Shown here piece after piece: positions 27,133 through 36,469 of a stretch of 64,000 nt of DNA. How positions within the stretch are numbered: position 1 is the first letter of the stretch; each line of letters opens with the position of its first letter. Made by a program: the position numbers and the translations under genes. The stretch is from an uncultured beta proteobacterium (GTDB lineage: Bacteria > Pseudomonadota > Gammaproteobacteria > Burkholderiales > Burkholderiaceae_C), in the NCBI GenBank assembly GCA_903886275.1, contig CAISLN010000038.1, positions 124,001 to 188,000 on the forward strand. The letters are read 5' to 3'. The notes beneath the pieces are model-generated. The model had not been told where the DNA came from. It made no database searches and was given only the letters and a program-made list of their open reading frames with translations.

Positions 27133-28941
27133 ATGACAAACCCCACCCCGTCACAACGGGCCACGGCCTGGCTGGACGCCTTTGGCACAGCGTTGGAAAA
27201 GCGCGATCTGCAGGCAGTCGACGCCCTGTTTGCAGACGACTGCTACTGGCGCGACCTGGTCAGCTTTAGCTGGAACATCTGCACCCAAGAGGGCCGGGGC
27301 GCCATTCGCGCCATGCTGGAAAACCGCCTGGCCGATGTGGCACCTACCGACTTCGCGCTTGAAGGAGAAGCGAGTGAGGCCGGTGGCGTGATCGACGCCT
27401 GGTTCACCTTTGCCACAAGGCTGTCGCGCGGGCGCGGCCATCTGCGGCTCAAAACCACGGATGCCGGCGACAAGGGCTGGACCCTACTGACCAGCATGGT
27501 CGAACTCAAGGGCTTTGAGGAGAAGACCGGCACCCACCGCGTGATGGGCGCAGAGCACGGCATACACCCCGGGCGCAAGACCTGGCAAGAGCGGCGCCAG
27601 GAAGAGCTGGCGAATCTGGGCTATAGCGAGCAGCCCTATGTGGTGATCATTGGTGGTGGCCAGGGCGGCATCATTTTGGCGGCACGCCTGCGCCGCCTGG
27701 GTGTGCCCACGCTGGTCATCGAGCGCAACGAGAAGCCCGGCGACAGCTGGCGCAAGCGCTACAAAAGCCTGTGCCTGCACGACCCGGTCTGGTACGACCA
27801 CCTGCCCTACATTCCCTTCCCCGACGACTGGCCGGTGTTCGCGCCCAAGGACAAAATTGGCGACTGGCTGGAGATGTACGCCAAGGTGATGGAGCTGAAC
27901 TACTGGGGATCGACCACGGCCAAGAGCGCGCACTTCGATGAGGCCGCGCAAGAGTGGGTGGTCGAGGTCGAACGTGCCGGTGAAAAGGTCACACTCAAGC
28001 CCAAACAACTGGTGTTTGCCCTCGGTGTTTCGGGCTACGCCAATGTGCCCAAAATTGAGGGTGCGGAATCCTTTGAGGGCGATCAGCACCACAGCAGCAA
28101 ACACCCCGGACCGGAACAGTACAAGGGCAAAAAGGTAGTGGTGCTGGGCTCCAACAATTCGTCGCACGACATCTGCGCAGCCCTTTGGGAACAGGGCGTG
28201 GATGTGACCATGATTCAGCGCAGCAGCACCCACATCGCGCCCAGCAAATCGCTGATGGAGCTGGCGCTCGGTGGCCTGTACAGCGAGCAGGCGATTGCGA
28301 ACGGCATAGACCACCACAAGGGCGATCTGATCTTTGCCAGCGTGCCCTACAAGATCATGCACACCTTCCACATCCCGGTGTATGACGAGATGAAGAAGCG
28401 CGATGCCGACCTGTACGGCCGCCTGGAAAAGGCCGGCTTCATGCTGGACTTTGGCGACGATGGTTCGGGCCTCTTTATGAAGTATTTGCGCCGAGGCTCC
28501 GGCTATTACATCGACGTGGGCGCGTCTGAGTTGGTGGCCAATGGCAGCATCAAACTGCGCAGCCATGTGGACATCCAAAAGGTCAACCCCAAGTCGGTCA
28601 CGCTGACCGACGGCAGCGAGTTGCCGGCCGATGTGATCGTCTACGCCACAGGTTATGGCTCCATGAACCAATTCCTGTCGGACATCGTTTCACCCGAGGT
28701 AGCCAACCGCGTCGGCAAGGTCTGGGGCCTGGGCTCCAGCACCACCAAAGACCCCGGCCCCTGGGAGGGCGAGCTGCGCAATATGTGGAAGCCCACCCAG
28801 CAGCCGCAGCTCTGGATACACGGCGGCAACCTGCACCAAAGCCGCCACTATTCACAATTTTTATCGCTGCAACTGAAGGCGCGTTTTGAGGGGCTAGACA
28901 CGCCGGTGTATGCGCAGGCGGGGGTGCATCACCTGCGCTAA
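27133..28941 (+). CDS. NTF2-like domain fused to flavin monooxygenase-like protein
   Basis: Residues 1-140 resemble a SnoaL/NTF2-like domain (WLDAFGTALEKRDLQAVDALFADDCYWRDL). The rest is an FMO-type oxidoreductase with an FAD motif VVIIGGGQGGIILAARLRRLGV near residue 175, an NADP-type motif VVVLGSNNSSHDICAALWEQGV near residue 340, and ATGYGS near the end. Flavin monooxygenases oxygenate S, N or C centres; the substrate here is unknown. AGGAG upstream supports ATG 27133. The neighbouring TMAO respiration locus makes amine oxidation conceivable, but the gene is separated from it by other genes and nothing links them directly. Confidence 0.8.
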   Translation: MTNPTPSQRATAWLDAFGTALEKRDLQAVDALFADDCYWRDLVSFSWNICTQEGRGAIRAMLENRLADVAPTDFALEGEASEAGGVIDAWFTFATRLSRGRGHLRLKTTDAGDKGWTLLTSMVELKGFEEKTGTHRVMGAEHGIHPGRKTWQERRQEELANLGYSEQPYVVIIGGGQGGIILAARLRRLGVPTLVIERNEKPGDSWRKRYKSLCLHDPVWYDHLPYIPFPDDWPVFAPKDKIGDWLEMYAKVMELNYWGSTTAKSAHFDEAAQEWVVEVERAGEKVTLKPKQLVFALGVSGYANVPKIEGAESFEGDQHHSSKHPGPEQYKGKKVVVLGSNNSSHDICAALWEQGVDVTMIQRSSTHIAPSKSLMELALGGLYSEQAIANGIDHHKGDLIFASVPYKIMHTFHIPVYDEMKKRDADLYGRLEKAGFMLDFGDDGSGLFMKYLRRGSGYYIDVGASELVANGSIKLRSHVDIQKVNPKSVTLTDGSELPADVIVYATGYGSMNQFLSDIVSPEVANRVGKVWGLGSSTTKDPGPWEGELRNMWKPTQQPQLWIHGGNLHQSRHYSQFLSLQLKARFEGLDTPVYAQAGVHHLR

Positions 28942-28981
28942 AAGGCTTGCCACGCGGATTGGTTAACGTGACACCGCTTGT

Positions 28982-29084
28982 CGTCATGCCTGCGTAGGCG
29001 GGAATGACGGGAGGGGGCAAGGGAACGACGGGAGGGGATGCGGGAATGACAGTTAGGATGGGTGGACCGTCACACGTCATTCCC
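28982..29084. repeat. Palindromic intergenic repeats (GGGAATGAC/GTCATTCCC type)
   Basis: CGTCAT...ATGACG at 28982-29009 is an imperfect inverted repeat. GGGAATGAC (29042-29050) and GTCATTCCC (29076-29084) are a perfect 9-bp pair ending just before the MFS start. This GTCATTCCC motif is typical of dispersed intergenic palindromes in proteobacteria. Confidence 0.6.
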
Positions 29085-29093
29085 ACTTTACCG

Positions 29094-30254
29094 ATGCCGC
29101 ATTACCGCCAGTGGAGCGCAGCCTTTGCCTCCTATTTCACCATCCTGGGTCTGTGGACCGCCTTTGGCCCCAGCGCCCTGATGGCCTCAAACCCCGGGGC
29201 CGCACCCGCCGCCCTGGCGGCCATGACCCTGGCCTATTTCGTGGCCACGCCCTTTGTGGGCGCACTGTGGAAGCACTTGGGTTTTTCCAGCACCCTGGTC
29301 TTGATGGGCGCGGGGGTTGCGCTCAGTCTGTGCGCCGCAGCCCTGCAGCCGCATTGGTTGGCCTGGTGCGTGCCCGCAGCCTTCTTCTTTGGCTCGGGCT
29401 CTTACACCCTGTGCGAAACCAAGATGCTCGAAGACCTGGCCCGCGTCGGTCAGGGCCATGCCTTTGGGCGGGCGCGCAAATGGGGCTCGTTTGGCTTTCT
29501 GGCAGCGGCCTCTTTGGGTGGCGCGGTGTTTTCGCTGGACGGGCAAGGGTTTACGGTGTCGCTGGCCCTGTGCGCGCTGGCCTATTTCGCCTGCTGCGTC
29601 GCGCTGGCAGTAGCCTGTCGATCGGGCGGCGCAGCAGGGCAGGGCGAGCCTGCAGCACAAGCGCCAGCCGACAGCGCAGAGTCGCCAAGCAGCCCCAGAC
29701 GCAAGTGGGCGGGCGCGGCTGCGGTCACCGGCATGCGTCTGGCCGAGGCCATCTCCACCACCTGGTTTGGCGCCTACTGGTTGCACACCGGCCACAGCCC
29801 GCTGCAGACCGGCCTGCTGTGCGCGCTGCCGGTGGCCGCAGAATTTGGGGCGATGTGGAAGGGCGGTAAATTTTTGCAGCGCTACAGCGCACCGGCCATG
29901 ATGCTGATCTGCTGCATCGCCTCGGCCCTGCGTTGGTTCGCCACACCCTGGTGCGAACAGCTGTGGTGTGCGCTGCCGCTGCAGTCGCTGCACGCCTTTA
30001 CCTTCGGCTTCTTTTATCCGGCCTCGCTGATCTGGCTCAAGCAGGCCTTTGCCACCGACTTCTTCCAGGCCCGCTATGCCACCGAGTCAGCGGCGCGCGC
30101 GCTGACCGCTGCGGTGAGCTATCTGGCGGCGGGTTGGGTCATCGCTTCCTACGGCTACGGCGCCGTCTTCGGTGTGAGCTGCGCGCTGGCCGTACTGTGC
30201 TGCCTGTGGTGGGTCAAGGTGCTGCGCAGCCCGGACATGCAAGCGTCCTATTGA
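29094..30254 (+). CDS. MFS transporter (3-phenylpropionate/nucleoside-symporter-like)
   Basis: A 386-residue hydrophobic protein with about twelve predicted membrane helices. Residues 1-180 and 215-385 form the two halves around a hydrophilic linker rich in Ala, Ser and Pro. The pattern FGRARKWGSFGFLAAASLGG in loop 4 and the ATESAARALTAAVSY segment fit the MFS_1-like/HsrA-PPP family. Substrate is not inferable. ATG 29094 is used because upstream codons run through palindromic repeat DNA. The gene ends 7 bases inside the convergent HNH gene. Confidence 0.7.
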   Translation: MPHYRQWSAAFASYFTILGLWTAFGPSALMASNPGAAPAALAAMTLAYFVATPFVGALWKHLGFSSTLVLMGAGVALSLCAAALQPHWLAWCVPAAFFFGSGSYTLCETKMLEDLARVGQGHAFGRARKWGSFGFLAAASLGGAVFSLDGQGFTVSLALCALAYFACCVALAVACRSGGAAGQGEPAAQAPADSAESPSSPRRKWAGAAAVTGMRLAEAISTTWFGAYWLHTGHSPLQTGLLCALPVAAEFGAMWKGGKFLQRYSAPAMMLICCIASALRWFATPWCEQLWCALPLQSLHAFTFGFFYPASLIWLKQAFATDFFQARYATESAARALTAAVSYLAAGWVIASYGYGAVFGVSCALAVLCCLWWVKVLRSPDMQASY

Positions 30255-30475
30255 GTCGCTGGCAGCGCTGCGTGGCGCAGGTTGTTGCAGCGATCATGGC
30301 TGATGGCCAGGTTTTCCACATGGCTGTTGCCGCCCTCGCTCAAGGGCTGGATATGCTCCAGCGTGGCCTCGGCGGGCGCCACATGTTCGCCACACATCCA
30401 GCAGGGCACCACGCCATGCAACTGGCGTGCAACCGTCTTGTACATTTTGTCCCTGGTGAGGCCGAGTTTGCTCAT
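30248..30475 (-). CDS. Small HNH endonuclease-like protein
   Basis: About 75 residues carrying a compact HNH/treble-clef motif: CWMCGEHV, then LEHIQPLSEGGNSHVENLAISHDRCNNLR, with the expected zinc Cys residues and the catalytic His-Asn-His set. Such stand-alone HNH proteins are nicking or repair nucleases or remnants of mobile elements; a specific role cannot be given. Starts at 30475 or 30487 (ATG in both cases). It overlaps the end of the MFS gene tail-to-tail. Confidence 0.6.
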   Translation of the reverse strand: MSKLGLTRDKMYKTVARQLHGVVPCWMCGEHVAPAEATLEHIQPLSEGGNSHVENLAISHDRCNNLRHAALPATQ

Positions 30476-30570
30476 GGCGACTAGCATACCCTGTGGGGAG
30501 GCGGGTAGCGGCGCACCCCAACCCACACAGTCCACAATCCCTGCATTCCTGAACCCTTGAAGAGCGCACC

Positions 30571-31470
30571 TTGCCCACCACCATTCCCATTCGCTACATC
30601 AACCCGGTGTTTCGCCCGCCTAGCGAGGCGCAGTCGCTGATCCTGCCGGTGACCAACGGCTGCTCCTGGAACCAGTGCAGCTACTGCGAGATGTACACCG
30701 CGCCGCAAAAGAAGTTTGCCCTGCGCGACGAGGCCGAAACGCTGGAGTCGCTGCGCCAGATCGGCGCACAGTTTCCCGGCCAGGTGCAGCGGGTTTTTCT
30801 GGGCGATGGCGATGCCATGGTGCTGTCCACGCGCCGCCTCATGGACCTGCTGCTGGCCATCAAGGAACAGCTGCCCAAGGTGCGGCGCATTTCGAGCTAC
30901 TGCCTGCCGCGCAATGTGCGCAACAAGACGGTGGCCGAGCTCACCGAACTGCGCGCGGCCGGTCTATCGCTGGTCTATGTGGGCGCAGAGTCGGGCGACG
31001 ATCTGGTGCTGCAAAAGATCCACAAGGGCGAGACCTTTGAGAGCACGCGCGACGCCCTGGACAAGCTGGGCCAGGCCGGCATGACCCGCTCCGTCATGCT
31101 GCTCAATGGCTTGGGCGGGCGCGTGCACTCGGCGCAACATGCGCTGCAATCGGCGCGCCTGGCCAACCTCACGCAGCCGGAATTTTTGGCCACGCTGGTG
31201 GTCAGCTTTCCACAGGGCGAGCAGCGCTTCCGAAAAAATTACCCCGAATGGGAGCCGCTCGACCAAGCGCAACTGTTTGTGGAAATGCAGCAGTTCTTGC
31301 AGGCGCTGGAACTCAAACGCACGGTGTTCCGAAGCGACCATGCCTCCAACTGGCTGGTGCTCAAGGGCGTGCTGGGTGCTGAGAAGGACCGGCTGCTGCA
31401 AGAAGTGGCGCAGGCGATTGCGCAGCCGGAGTCGGCGCCGCTGCGCGCACCGTGGCAACGCGGCCTGTAA
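30571..31470 (+). CDS. Radical SAM protein
   Basis: A 299-residue enzyme with the 4Fe-4S-binding motif in NGCSWNQCSYCEMY. The Cys spacing is CX4CX2C, as in the COG1032-like subgroup of uncharacterised radical SAM proteins. Further landmarks are RVFLGDGDAMVLST (glycine-rich SAM site) and VYVGAESGDDLVLQKIHKG. It lacks a B12-binding domain. The start is a TTG at 30571 preceded by GAAGAG. Substrate unknown. The plus-strand gene ends convergent to an AraC remnant. Confidence 0.75.
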   Translation: MPTTIPIRYINPVFRPPSEAQSLILPVTNGCSWNQCSYCEMYTAPQKKFALRDEAETLESLRQIGAQFPGQVQRVFLGDGDAMVLSTRRLMDLLLAIKEQLPKVRRISSYCLPRNVRNKTVAELTELRAAGLSLVYVGAESGDDLVLQKIHKGETFESTRDALDKLGQAGMTRSVMLLNGLGGRVHSAQHALQSARLANLTQPEFLATLVVSFPQGEQRFRKNYPEWEPLDQAQLFVEMQQFLQALELKRTVFRSDHASNWLVLKGVLGAEKDRLLQEVAQAIAQPESAPLRAPWQRGL

Positions 31471-31660
31471 TTCCATTGCGCAGGCGAAAGGCGCCCGGCG
31501 TGGCGCTGTCCACGCGTTTGAAAAATTTGCCAAAGTTCGCTGCATCCTCCAAACCCCATTCAAGCGCAATGCTTTGTACCGACTGCGTGCGGTGCGCCAG
31601 CAGGCGCTTGGCGTCCAGCACCAGGCGCTGCGCGATATAGGTTTTGGCATGGACCCCTGC
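31460..31660 (-). pseudogene. AraC-family HTH remnant
   Basis: The minus strand reads HAKTYIAQRLVLDAKRLLAHRTQSVQSIALEWGLEDAANFGKFFKRV...TPGAFRLRNG, a typical AraC C-terminal HTH pair. The effector-binding domain is absent: upstream, only 15 codons separate it from the end of the membrane-fusion gene. It is a fragment of a regulator, probably left by a deletion. It overlaps the end of the radical SAM gene, running on the opposite strand. Confidence 0.6.
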
Positions 31661-31717
31661 GCCGGCCATGGTGGCACGGCTTGGATTTTTTTCGCCCATG
31701 GCCTGGCGCTCCAATCC

Positions 31718-32908
31718 TCAGCGCATTTGCCGCAGCGCCACTGCCGCACCATCGCGCAGGCTGCCCGGCGGGTACAGCACCACTTGCTGGCCGGGTTGCG
31801 GGCCGCTGCGCAACCAGGCGGTGGCGGCATTGCGGGCGGCCACGTCCACCGGCTGCAGGCGCACATGGCCTTGGTCCAACACATAGACCGCCTCACCGCT
31901 GCCCTGTGCAAACAGGGCGCCTAGGGGCAGCTGCACCGCGTCTGGCACGCGGCGCAAAAGGATGCGCACGGTCACCCGAAAGCCGTCGCCCACACGGGTC
32001 CATTCGGGCGCAGGCTGCTGCACCTCGATCAGCACATTGACGCGCTGCTCCTGCACACCCAGCGCCGACACCTTGGTAAAGCCGGCCGGCTCGATGCGGC
32101 GCACCCGGCCCTGCACCGCAGGGCCACCCCAGTTGTCTAGGCGCACCGGGCTGCCCAGGGGGATGCGCGCGGCCTCGGCGGTGAGCATTTCGCTGAGCAC
32201 CTCCAGGTCAGACGGGTCGCCAATGTCCAGCAGGGCCGCACCGGCCAGCACGCTGGTGGCACTGGGCTGCGCCACCCGCAACACCAGGCCGCTGATGGGT
32301 GCGCGCAGGGTCTGGCGCTGCAAGCCGCCACGGCTACCAGAGGTCAGCGCGGCACTGGCCTGGGCGCGCTCTTGCACGGCGATGGCGCGCTCGGCCCTGG
32401 CCACTTCCACTGCCTGCAAGGCAGCGTTGACCGCCAGGCGGCTGTTGTCCAGGCCCGAGGGCGATACAAAGCCCTGGGCCTGCAACTGCTGGTCGCGCTG
32501 CAGCGCCAGCCAGACTTTTTGCAAGGCGGCGTCCGCACCAGAGAGTGACGCCTGTGCGCGCGACACGCCCGCATCGGCGCCCTGTAGCCTTGCTGCAGCT
32601 TCTTGCTGGCTGCGCGCATCGAGCAGGGGCGACATCTGCGGTTGGAGTTCGGCCACCACATCGCCGGCGCGCACGGCATCGCCCTCGCGCAGCGCGATGC
32701 GCAGCAGCTGCGCGTTCACCGGGGCCGCGATGGTGTAACGCTGCTTGAGGCGGGTGCGGCCCTCTTCGTCCAGGCTTTGTTCAAACACGCCCTGTGTCAC
32801 GGCACCGGTCTCCACTTCCACCGGGCGGGGCTGGAAGGCCCATACCAGGGCCCACACCACCAGCAGCGCTGCGATAAGCCCCAATACCCACGACTTGTTG
32901 ATCTGCAT
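31718..32908 (-). CDS. HlyD/MacA-type membrane fusion protein
   Basis: A 396-residue periplasmic adaptor with one N-terminal membrane anchor (SWVLGLIAALLVVWALVWAF). A lipoyl/barrel-sandwich region (IAAPVNAQLLRIALREGDAVRAGDVVAEL), a coiled-coil hairpin (about 95-190) and beta-barrel segments (TLRAPISGLVLRVAQPSA) follow. It is the last gene of a three-gene exporter unit: ATPase, FtsX-type permease, adaptor. Only 2 bases separate it from the permease stop, and AAGGGAG precedes the ATG at 32908. No outer-membrane channel gene is present, so a TolC-like partner must be elsewhere. Confidence 0.8.
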   Translation of the reverse strand: MQINKSWVLGLIAALLVVWALVWAFQPRPVEVETGAVTQGVFEQSLDEEGRTRLKQRYTIAAPVNAQLLRIALREGDAVRAGDVVAELQPQMSPLLDARSQQEAAARLQGADAGVSRAQASLSGADAALQKVWLALQRDQQLQAQGFVSPSGLDNSRLAVNAALQAVEVARAERAIAVQERAQASAALTSGSRGGLQRQTLRAPISGLVLRVAQPSATSVLAGAALLDIGDPSDLEVLSEMLTAEAARIPLGSPVRLDNWGGPAVQGRVRRIEPAGFTKVSALGVQEQRVNVLIEVQQPAPEWTRVGDGFRVTVRILLRRVPDAVQLPLGALFAQGSGEAVYVLDQGHVRLQPVDVAARNAATAWLRSGPQPGQQVVLYPPGSLRDGAAVALRQMR

Positions 32909-32910
32909 AG

Positions 32911-35280
32911 CTACTCCCTTGTCTTGAGCGCGGCCACCAGGTCGAGCCGGTCTATGCGCCTGCGCACCAGCAGCGCGCTGGCCACGCCCGCCAGCAGCAC
33001 ACACAGGGCGGCGCCGGCATAGGTGCGTGCGCGTATGGTCACCGGAAACTCAAACTGGTCCGAGCGCAGCAGGTCCACCAGCAGATGGGTCAGGGCCCAG
33101 CCCATGGCCATACCCAGGGGCAGGGCCAGGGCCATGATCAGCGCCAGCTCGCCCAGCAGCAACAGGGATACCTCGGCGCGGGTAAAGCCCAGCACGCGCA
33201 GGCTGGCCAGCTCCCAACTGCGCTCGGCAAGCGCAATGCGCGCGCTGTTGTAGACCACGCCAATGGCGATGACGGCGGCAAAGCCGGTGAGTAGGGCGCT
33301 CATGATGAGGATGTTGCGCGCCGTGATCTCCTGCATATTGCGCAGCAGGGTGGCCTTGCTAAAGGCACCGGCCACACGCGGCATGGCCAGGCTGGCCTTG
33401 AGCACATCGTCCAAGGCGCGGCCTTGTACGGCCAAGGCAAACTGGCCCGCCACATCGCCTTCGCCCAGCAGGCGGTGCAGGGCCTGCAGCTCCATGAAGG
33501 CGTTGAGGCCCATCATGTCGCGCACCGTGCGCTGCAACACCACTTGGCGCGTGCGCCTTTGGCCCTCGCGGATTTCTACCGTCACGCTATCGCCTATGCG
33601 CAGCCCCAGCTTGTCGGCCAGACGCTCGGAGAGCATCAGGCCATCGGGTGGGGGAGACACAGCCTGCAGCTCCAGATCGACGATGCGCATGAGCTGCGGC
33701 TGTGCCACATAGCCCTGCAGCGCCACGCTTTTGGAATGCTGCCCATGGACCAGGCGCACCGCCACGCTGCGCGCCACCTCCACCTGCTGCACGCCGGGCA
33801 AGCGCGCCAACAGACGCGCGGCAGCGGCGTCCACCGGCTCGGTGGTCCACAGCAGCAGCTCGCTGCGCAGGCCCACTTCGAAGCTGGCTTCCACAATCAC
33901 CTCGATCGCATCGCGAAAAAAATTGCCCAGCACGATGATGGCCACCGCAGCGGCCATGCCGATCGCTGTCAGCCCCGAGCGCAGCGGGCGGCGCTCGATG
34001 TTGCGCAACACCATGCGCAGTGCCGGTGTGGCAGCCACGCCGGGCAGGCGCTCCAGCAGGGAGGGGCGGTAGCGTCCGGGGGAGGCCGGGCGCATGGCCT
34101 CGGCCGGCGACAGGCGCACCGTGGCGGCAATGGCTGTGAGCGTGCCCAGCAGCAGAGTGGCCAGCACCACGGCCAGGCTGATGAGCATGAGGCCCGGTGC
34201 CACGCGGTGCGCAAAGGTGGGAAAGTGAAACACCTCGGCATACAGGCCCGTAATGAGGCTGCCCATCCACTGCCCCAGCAACAGGCCCAGCACATAGCCC
34301 GCCAAAACGATGGGCGCCACCAGCTTGAGGTAGTGCAGGGCAATGCTGCGGTTGCTATAGCCCAGCGCCTTGAGCGCGGCCACCTGCTCGCGCTGGGTGG
34401 CGATCAGACGCGCCACCACCACATGGATCAGAAAGGCCGCCACCGCCAAAAAGATCGAGGGCAGCAGCGTGCCCAGCGTGGTCTGCTCGCGGATTTCGTT
34501 GTCCAGCATGGCGTGCGAGATCTGCTCGCTGCGCTCTACCGCGGGCAGGCCACCCACGCGCAGCAACTGCCGGTCAATCGCGTCAACCACTGCGGCGGCT
34601 TGCATGCCGGCGCTTAAGCGAAAGGCCGCGCGGTTGAAGGCACCGGTCATGTCCAGCAGGGCCGCGAGCAACTGCTGGTCCACCCAGAACACGCCAAAGC
34701 CGCGCGCATCGGGCATGCCCCAGAGGCCGGCGAATATGTATTCGGGCGACAGCGCAATGCCGGTGATACGCACCAGGCGCTGGCGCCCGTTGATGAGCGC
34801 CTGCACCGCACCACCGGCCTTGAGCCCATGGGCGCTGGCAAAGCCTTCGGACACCACCGCCTGCAGCTCGGCAGCGTTGCCTTGGGGCCAGCGCCCGGAG
34901 CGCAGGCTGACCCGGTTGAGCGTGGCCGGTCGCGCCCCATCCAGCCCACTGTCCAGCCCTATGAACTGGCCCAGCACCGGGTCGGTGCTGGCGGGCATGG
35001 ACACGCGCGCCACCGTCTCCACCGTGGTCTGCACCGCGCCGATGCCGGGCATTGCGCGCAGCGTTTGTGCCAGGGAATCGGGGGCGCGCTTGAGCGAGAC
35101 AAAGACCTCGGCGAAGCGAGCGCTTTCGTAAAAGCTTTCACGCGCTGCGGCCAGCGACTCCACGGCAGACAGGCAGGCCACAAAGCCGCCAATGCCGCTG
35201 GCAATCACCAGTGCGATGGTGAGCGCCTGGCTTCCCATCTGGCGCAGGTCGCGCAGCAGCTTGCGGTCAAGCGCCTTCAT
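32911..35280 (-). CDS. FtsX-domain ABC transporter permease
   Basis: A 789-residue permease with two FtsX/MacB-type modules. Each has large periplasmic parts and membrane helices (for example [28 protein letters not shown], and [29 protein letters not shown] at the end). The coupling sequence [29 protein letters not shown] is characteristic. These permeases belong to the MacB/LolCE mechanotransmission class rather than import channels. It is followed by the adaptor gene and preceded by the ATPase gene with a 25-base gap, forming one operon. Confidence 0.82.
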   Translation of the reverse strand: MKALDRKLLRDLRQMGSQALTIALVIASGIGGFVACLSAVESLAAARESFYESARFAEVFVSLKRAPDSLAQTLRAMPGIGAVQTTVETVARVSMPASTDPVLGQFIGLDSGLDGARPATLNRVSLRSGRWPQGNAAELQAVVSEGFASAHGLKAGGAVQALINGRQRLVRITGIALSPEYIFAGLWGMPDARGFGVFWVDQQLLAALLDMTGAFNRAAFRLSAGMQAAAVVDAIDRQLLRVGGLPAVERSEQISHAMLDNEIREQTTLGTLLPSIFLAVAAFLIHVVVARLIATQREQVAALKALGYSNRSIALHYLKLVAPIVLAGYVLGLLLGQWMGSLITGLYAEVFHFPTFAHRVAPGLMLISLAVVLATLLLGTLTAIAATVRLSPAEAMRPASPGRYRPSLLERLPGVAATPALRMVLRNIERRPLRSGLTAIGMAAAVAIIVLGNFFRDAIEVIVEASFEVGLRSELLLWTTEPVDAAAARLLARLPGVQQVEVARSVAVRLVHGQHSKSVALQGYVAQPQLMRIVDLELQAVSPPPDGLMLSERLADKLGLRIGDSVTVEIREGQRRTRQVVLQRTVRDMMGLNAFMELQALHRLLGEGDVAGQFALAVQGRALDDVLKASLAMPRVAGAFSKATLLRNMQEITARNILIMSALLTGFAAVIAIGVVYNSARIALAERSWELASLRVLGFTRAEVSLLLLGELALIMALALPLGMAMGWALTHLLVDLLRSDQFEFPVTIRARTYAGAALCVLLAGVASALLVRRRIDRLDLVAALKTRE

Positions 35281-35305
35281 GGCCGCCTCTTGTGGGGGTC
35301 TGCTC

Positions 35306-36070
35306 TCACCATGACAGTTGCGCCGGGGTCAGGCGCTGCGGCGGCACTTCGACGCTGGCCACGCGACCGTCGCTCAGGCGAATCACGCGGTCGGCCATGG
35401 CGGCTATTGCCGCGTTGTGGGTGATGACGATGGCGGTGGTGCCCAGCTCGGTGTTGATGCGGGCAATGACTTCGAGCACCAGCTTGCCGGTGGCATAGTC
35501 CAGCGCGCCGGTGGGCTCGTCGCACAGCAGCAGTTGTGGGCGCTTGACCACGGCGCGCGCAATCGCCACGCGCTGCTGCTCGCCACCCGATAGCTGCGAG
35601 GGGAAGTGGTCACGCCGCGGCGTCAAGGCCACCATCTCCAGCGCCTCATCTACCGGCATGGGCGCAGTGGCAATGTCGGTGACCAGGGCCACGTTTTCCT
35701 GCACGGTGAGGCTGGGGATGAGGTTGTAAAACTGGAACACAAAACCCACATGCTCGCGCCGGTAGCGGGTGAGGGCCTCGTCGCTGGCGCCGCTGAGCAC
35801 ATGGTCTAAAAAACGGACCTCGCCGCTGCTGGGGCGATCCAACCCACCCAGGATATTGAGCAGGGTGGACTTGCCGCTGCCGGACGCGCCCAGTAGCACC
35901 AGGAACTCGCCGCTGTGCACTTCCAGGTCCACATCGCGCAGGGCATGCACCGCGCTGGGCCCGCTGCCGTAGGTCTTGCAAAGCCCTTGGATGCAGAGCA
36001 CGGGCGGTTGAGGGGTGGGTGCTGTGACAGGCATTTTTTGATTGTGTGGCGGCGCAAAAGAACTGTCCAT
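35306..36070 (-). CDS. ABC exporter ATP-binding protein (LolD/MacB-like)
   Basis: The ATPase has Walker [11 protein letters not shown]-loop [20 protein letters not shown], signature [14 protein letters not shown], Walker [18 protein letters not shown] and H-loop IVITHN. All catalytic residues are intact. It belongs to the LolD/MacB-type subgroup that partners FtsX permeases. ATG 36070 is proposed from a GGGGAT just upstream; ATG 36034 would remove a short Pro-rich leader. The upstream region has two perfect inverted repeats that may control this operon and the divergent mipA-like gene. Confidence 0.82.
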   Translation of the reverse strand: MDSSFAPPHNQKMPVTAPTPQPPVLCIQGLCKTYGSGPSAVHALRDVDLEVHSGEFLVLLGASGSGKSTLLNILGGLDRPSSGEVRFLDHVLSGASDEALTRYRREHVGFVFQFYNLIPSLTVQENVALVTDIATAPMPVDEALEMVALTPRRDHFPSQLSGGEQQRVAIARAVVKRPQLLLCDEPTGALDYATGKLVLEVIARINTELGTTAIVITHNAAIAAMADRVIRLSDGRVASVEVPPQRLTPAQLSW

Positions 36071-36203
36071 ATCCCCAACCCCATAGGGCTTGCTCCGGCT
36101 TGAACCACCACCAGGCAGAGGGCGAGCTTTTCGGCTTGGGGTGATTTTTTGAGCCGCTCGGCCAGGCTGTCGGCACCTATGGATTTCTCTACACAGAAAT
36201 TCC

Positions 36204-36229
36204 CTCTGGGAAAACTCCACTTCCCAGAG
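36204..36229. promoter_or_regulatory. Inverted repeat CTCTGGGAA/TTCCCAGAG
   Basis: Perfect 9-bp arms (36204-36212 and 36221-36229) around an 8-base spacer. It lies ~135-160 bases upstream of the exporter ATPase start and could be a repressor site or an RNA hairpin. Confidence 0.45.
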
Positions 36230-36277
36230 ATCTGGTTTCCTGATGGAATGGCTACGAACCAAGGGGTAGCTTGCCTC

Positions 36278-36308
36278 CACCTTTCAAAACATTACAAATT
36301 GAAAGGTG
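36278..36308. promoter_or_regulatory. Inverted repeat CACCTTTCAA/TTGAAAGGTG
   Basis: Perfect 10-bp arms (36278-36287 and 36299-36308) with an 11-base AT-rich spacer, the geometry of a dimeric repressor or LysR-type site. It lies between the exporter operon and the MipA-like gene. Confidence 0.5.
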
Positions 36309-36469
36309 ACTGCCGCTCGCGTTTGAAACGCCGTAACAGATATCGCAAATAATGCGACTCACCTCGGCAAACCCATTTTTGTGTATTGCAAAGAACGCAA
36401 TATCTGAATGTCAACAGCATCCATGTCATGACCCTTTATATGCATACCACCTTGGCACCCAAGCAGTCC

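Larger units (their letters stand above)
36071..36469. other. Divergent control region, ABC operon/MipA
   Basis: This ~400-base gap holds no gene. It carries two perfect inverted repeats (listed separately). CAGATATCGC (36337-36346) also nearly matches the complement of GCAATATCTG (36397-36406). The repeats make it the likely joint regulatory region for the exporter operon on the minus strand and mipA on the plus strand. Confidence 0.45.
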
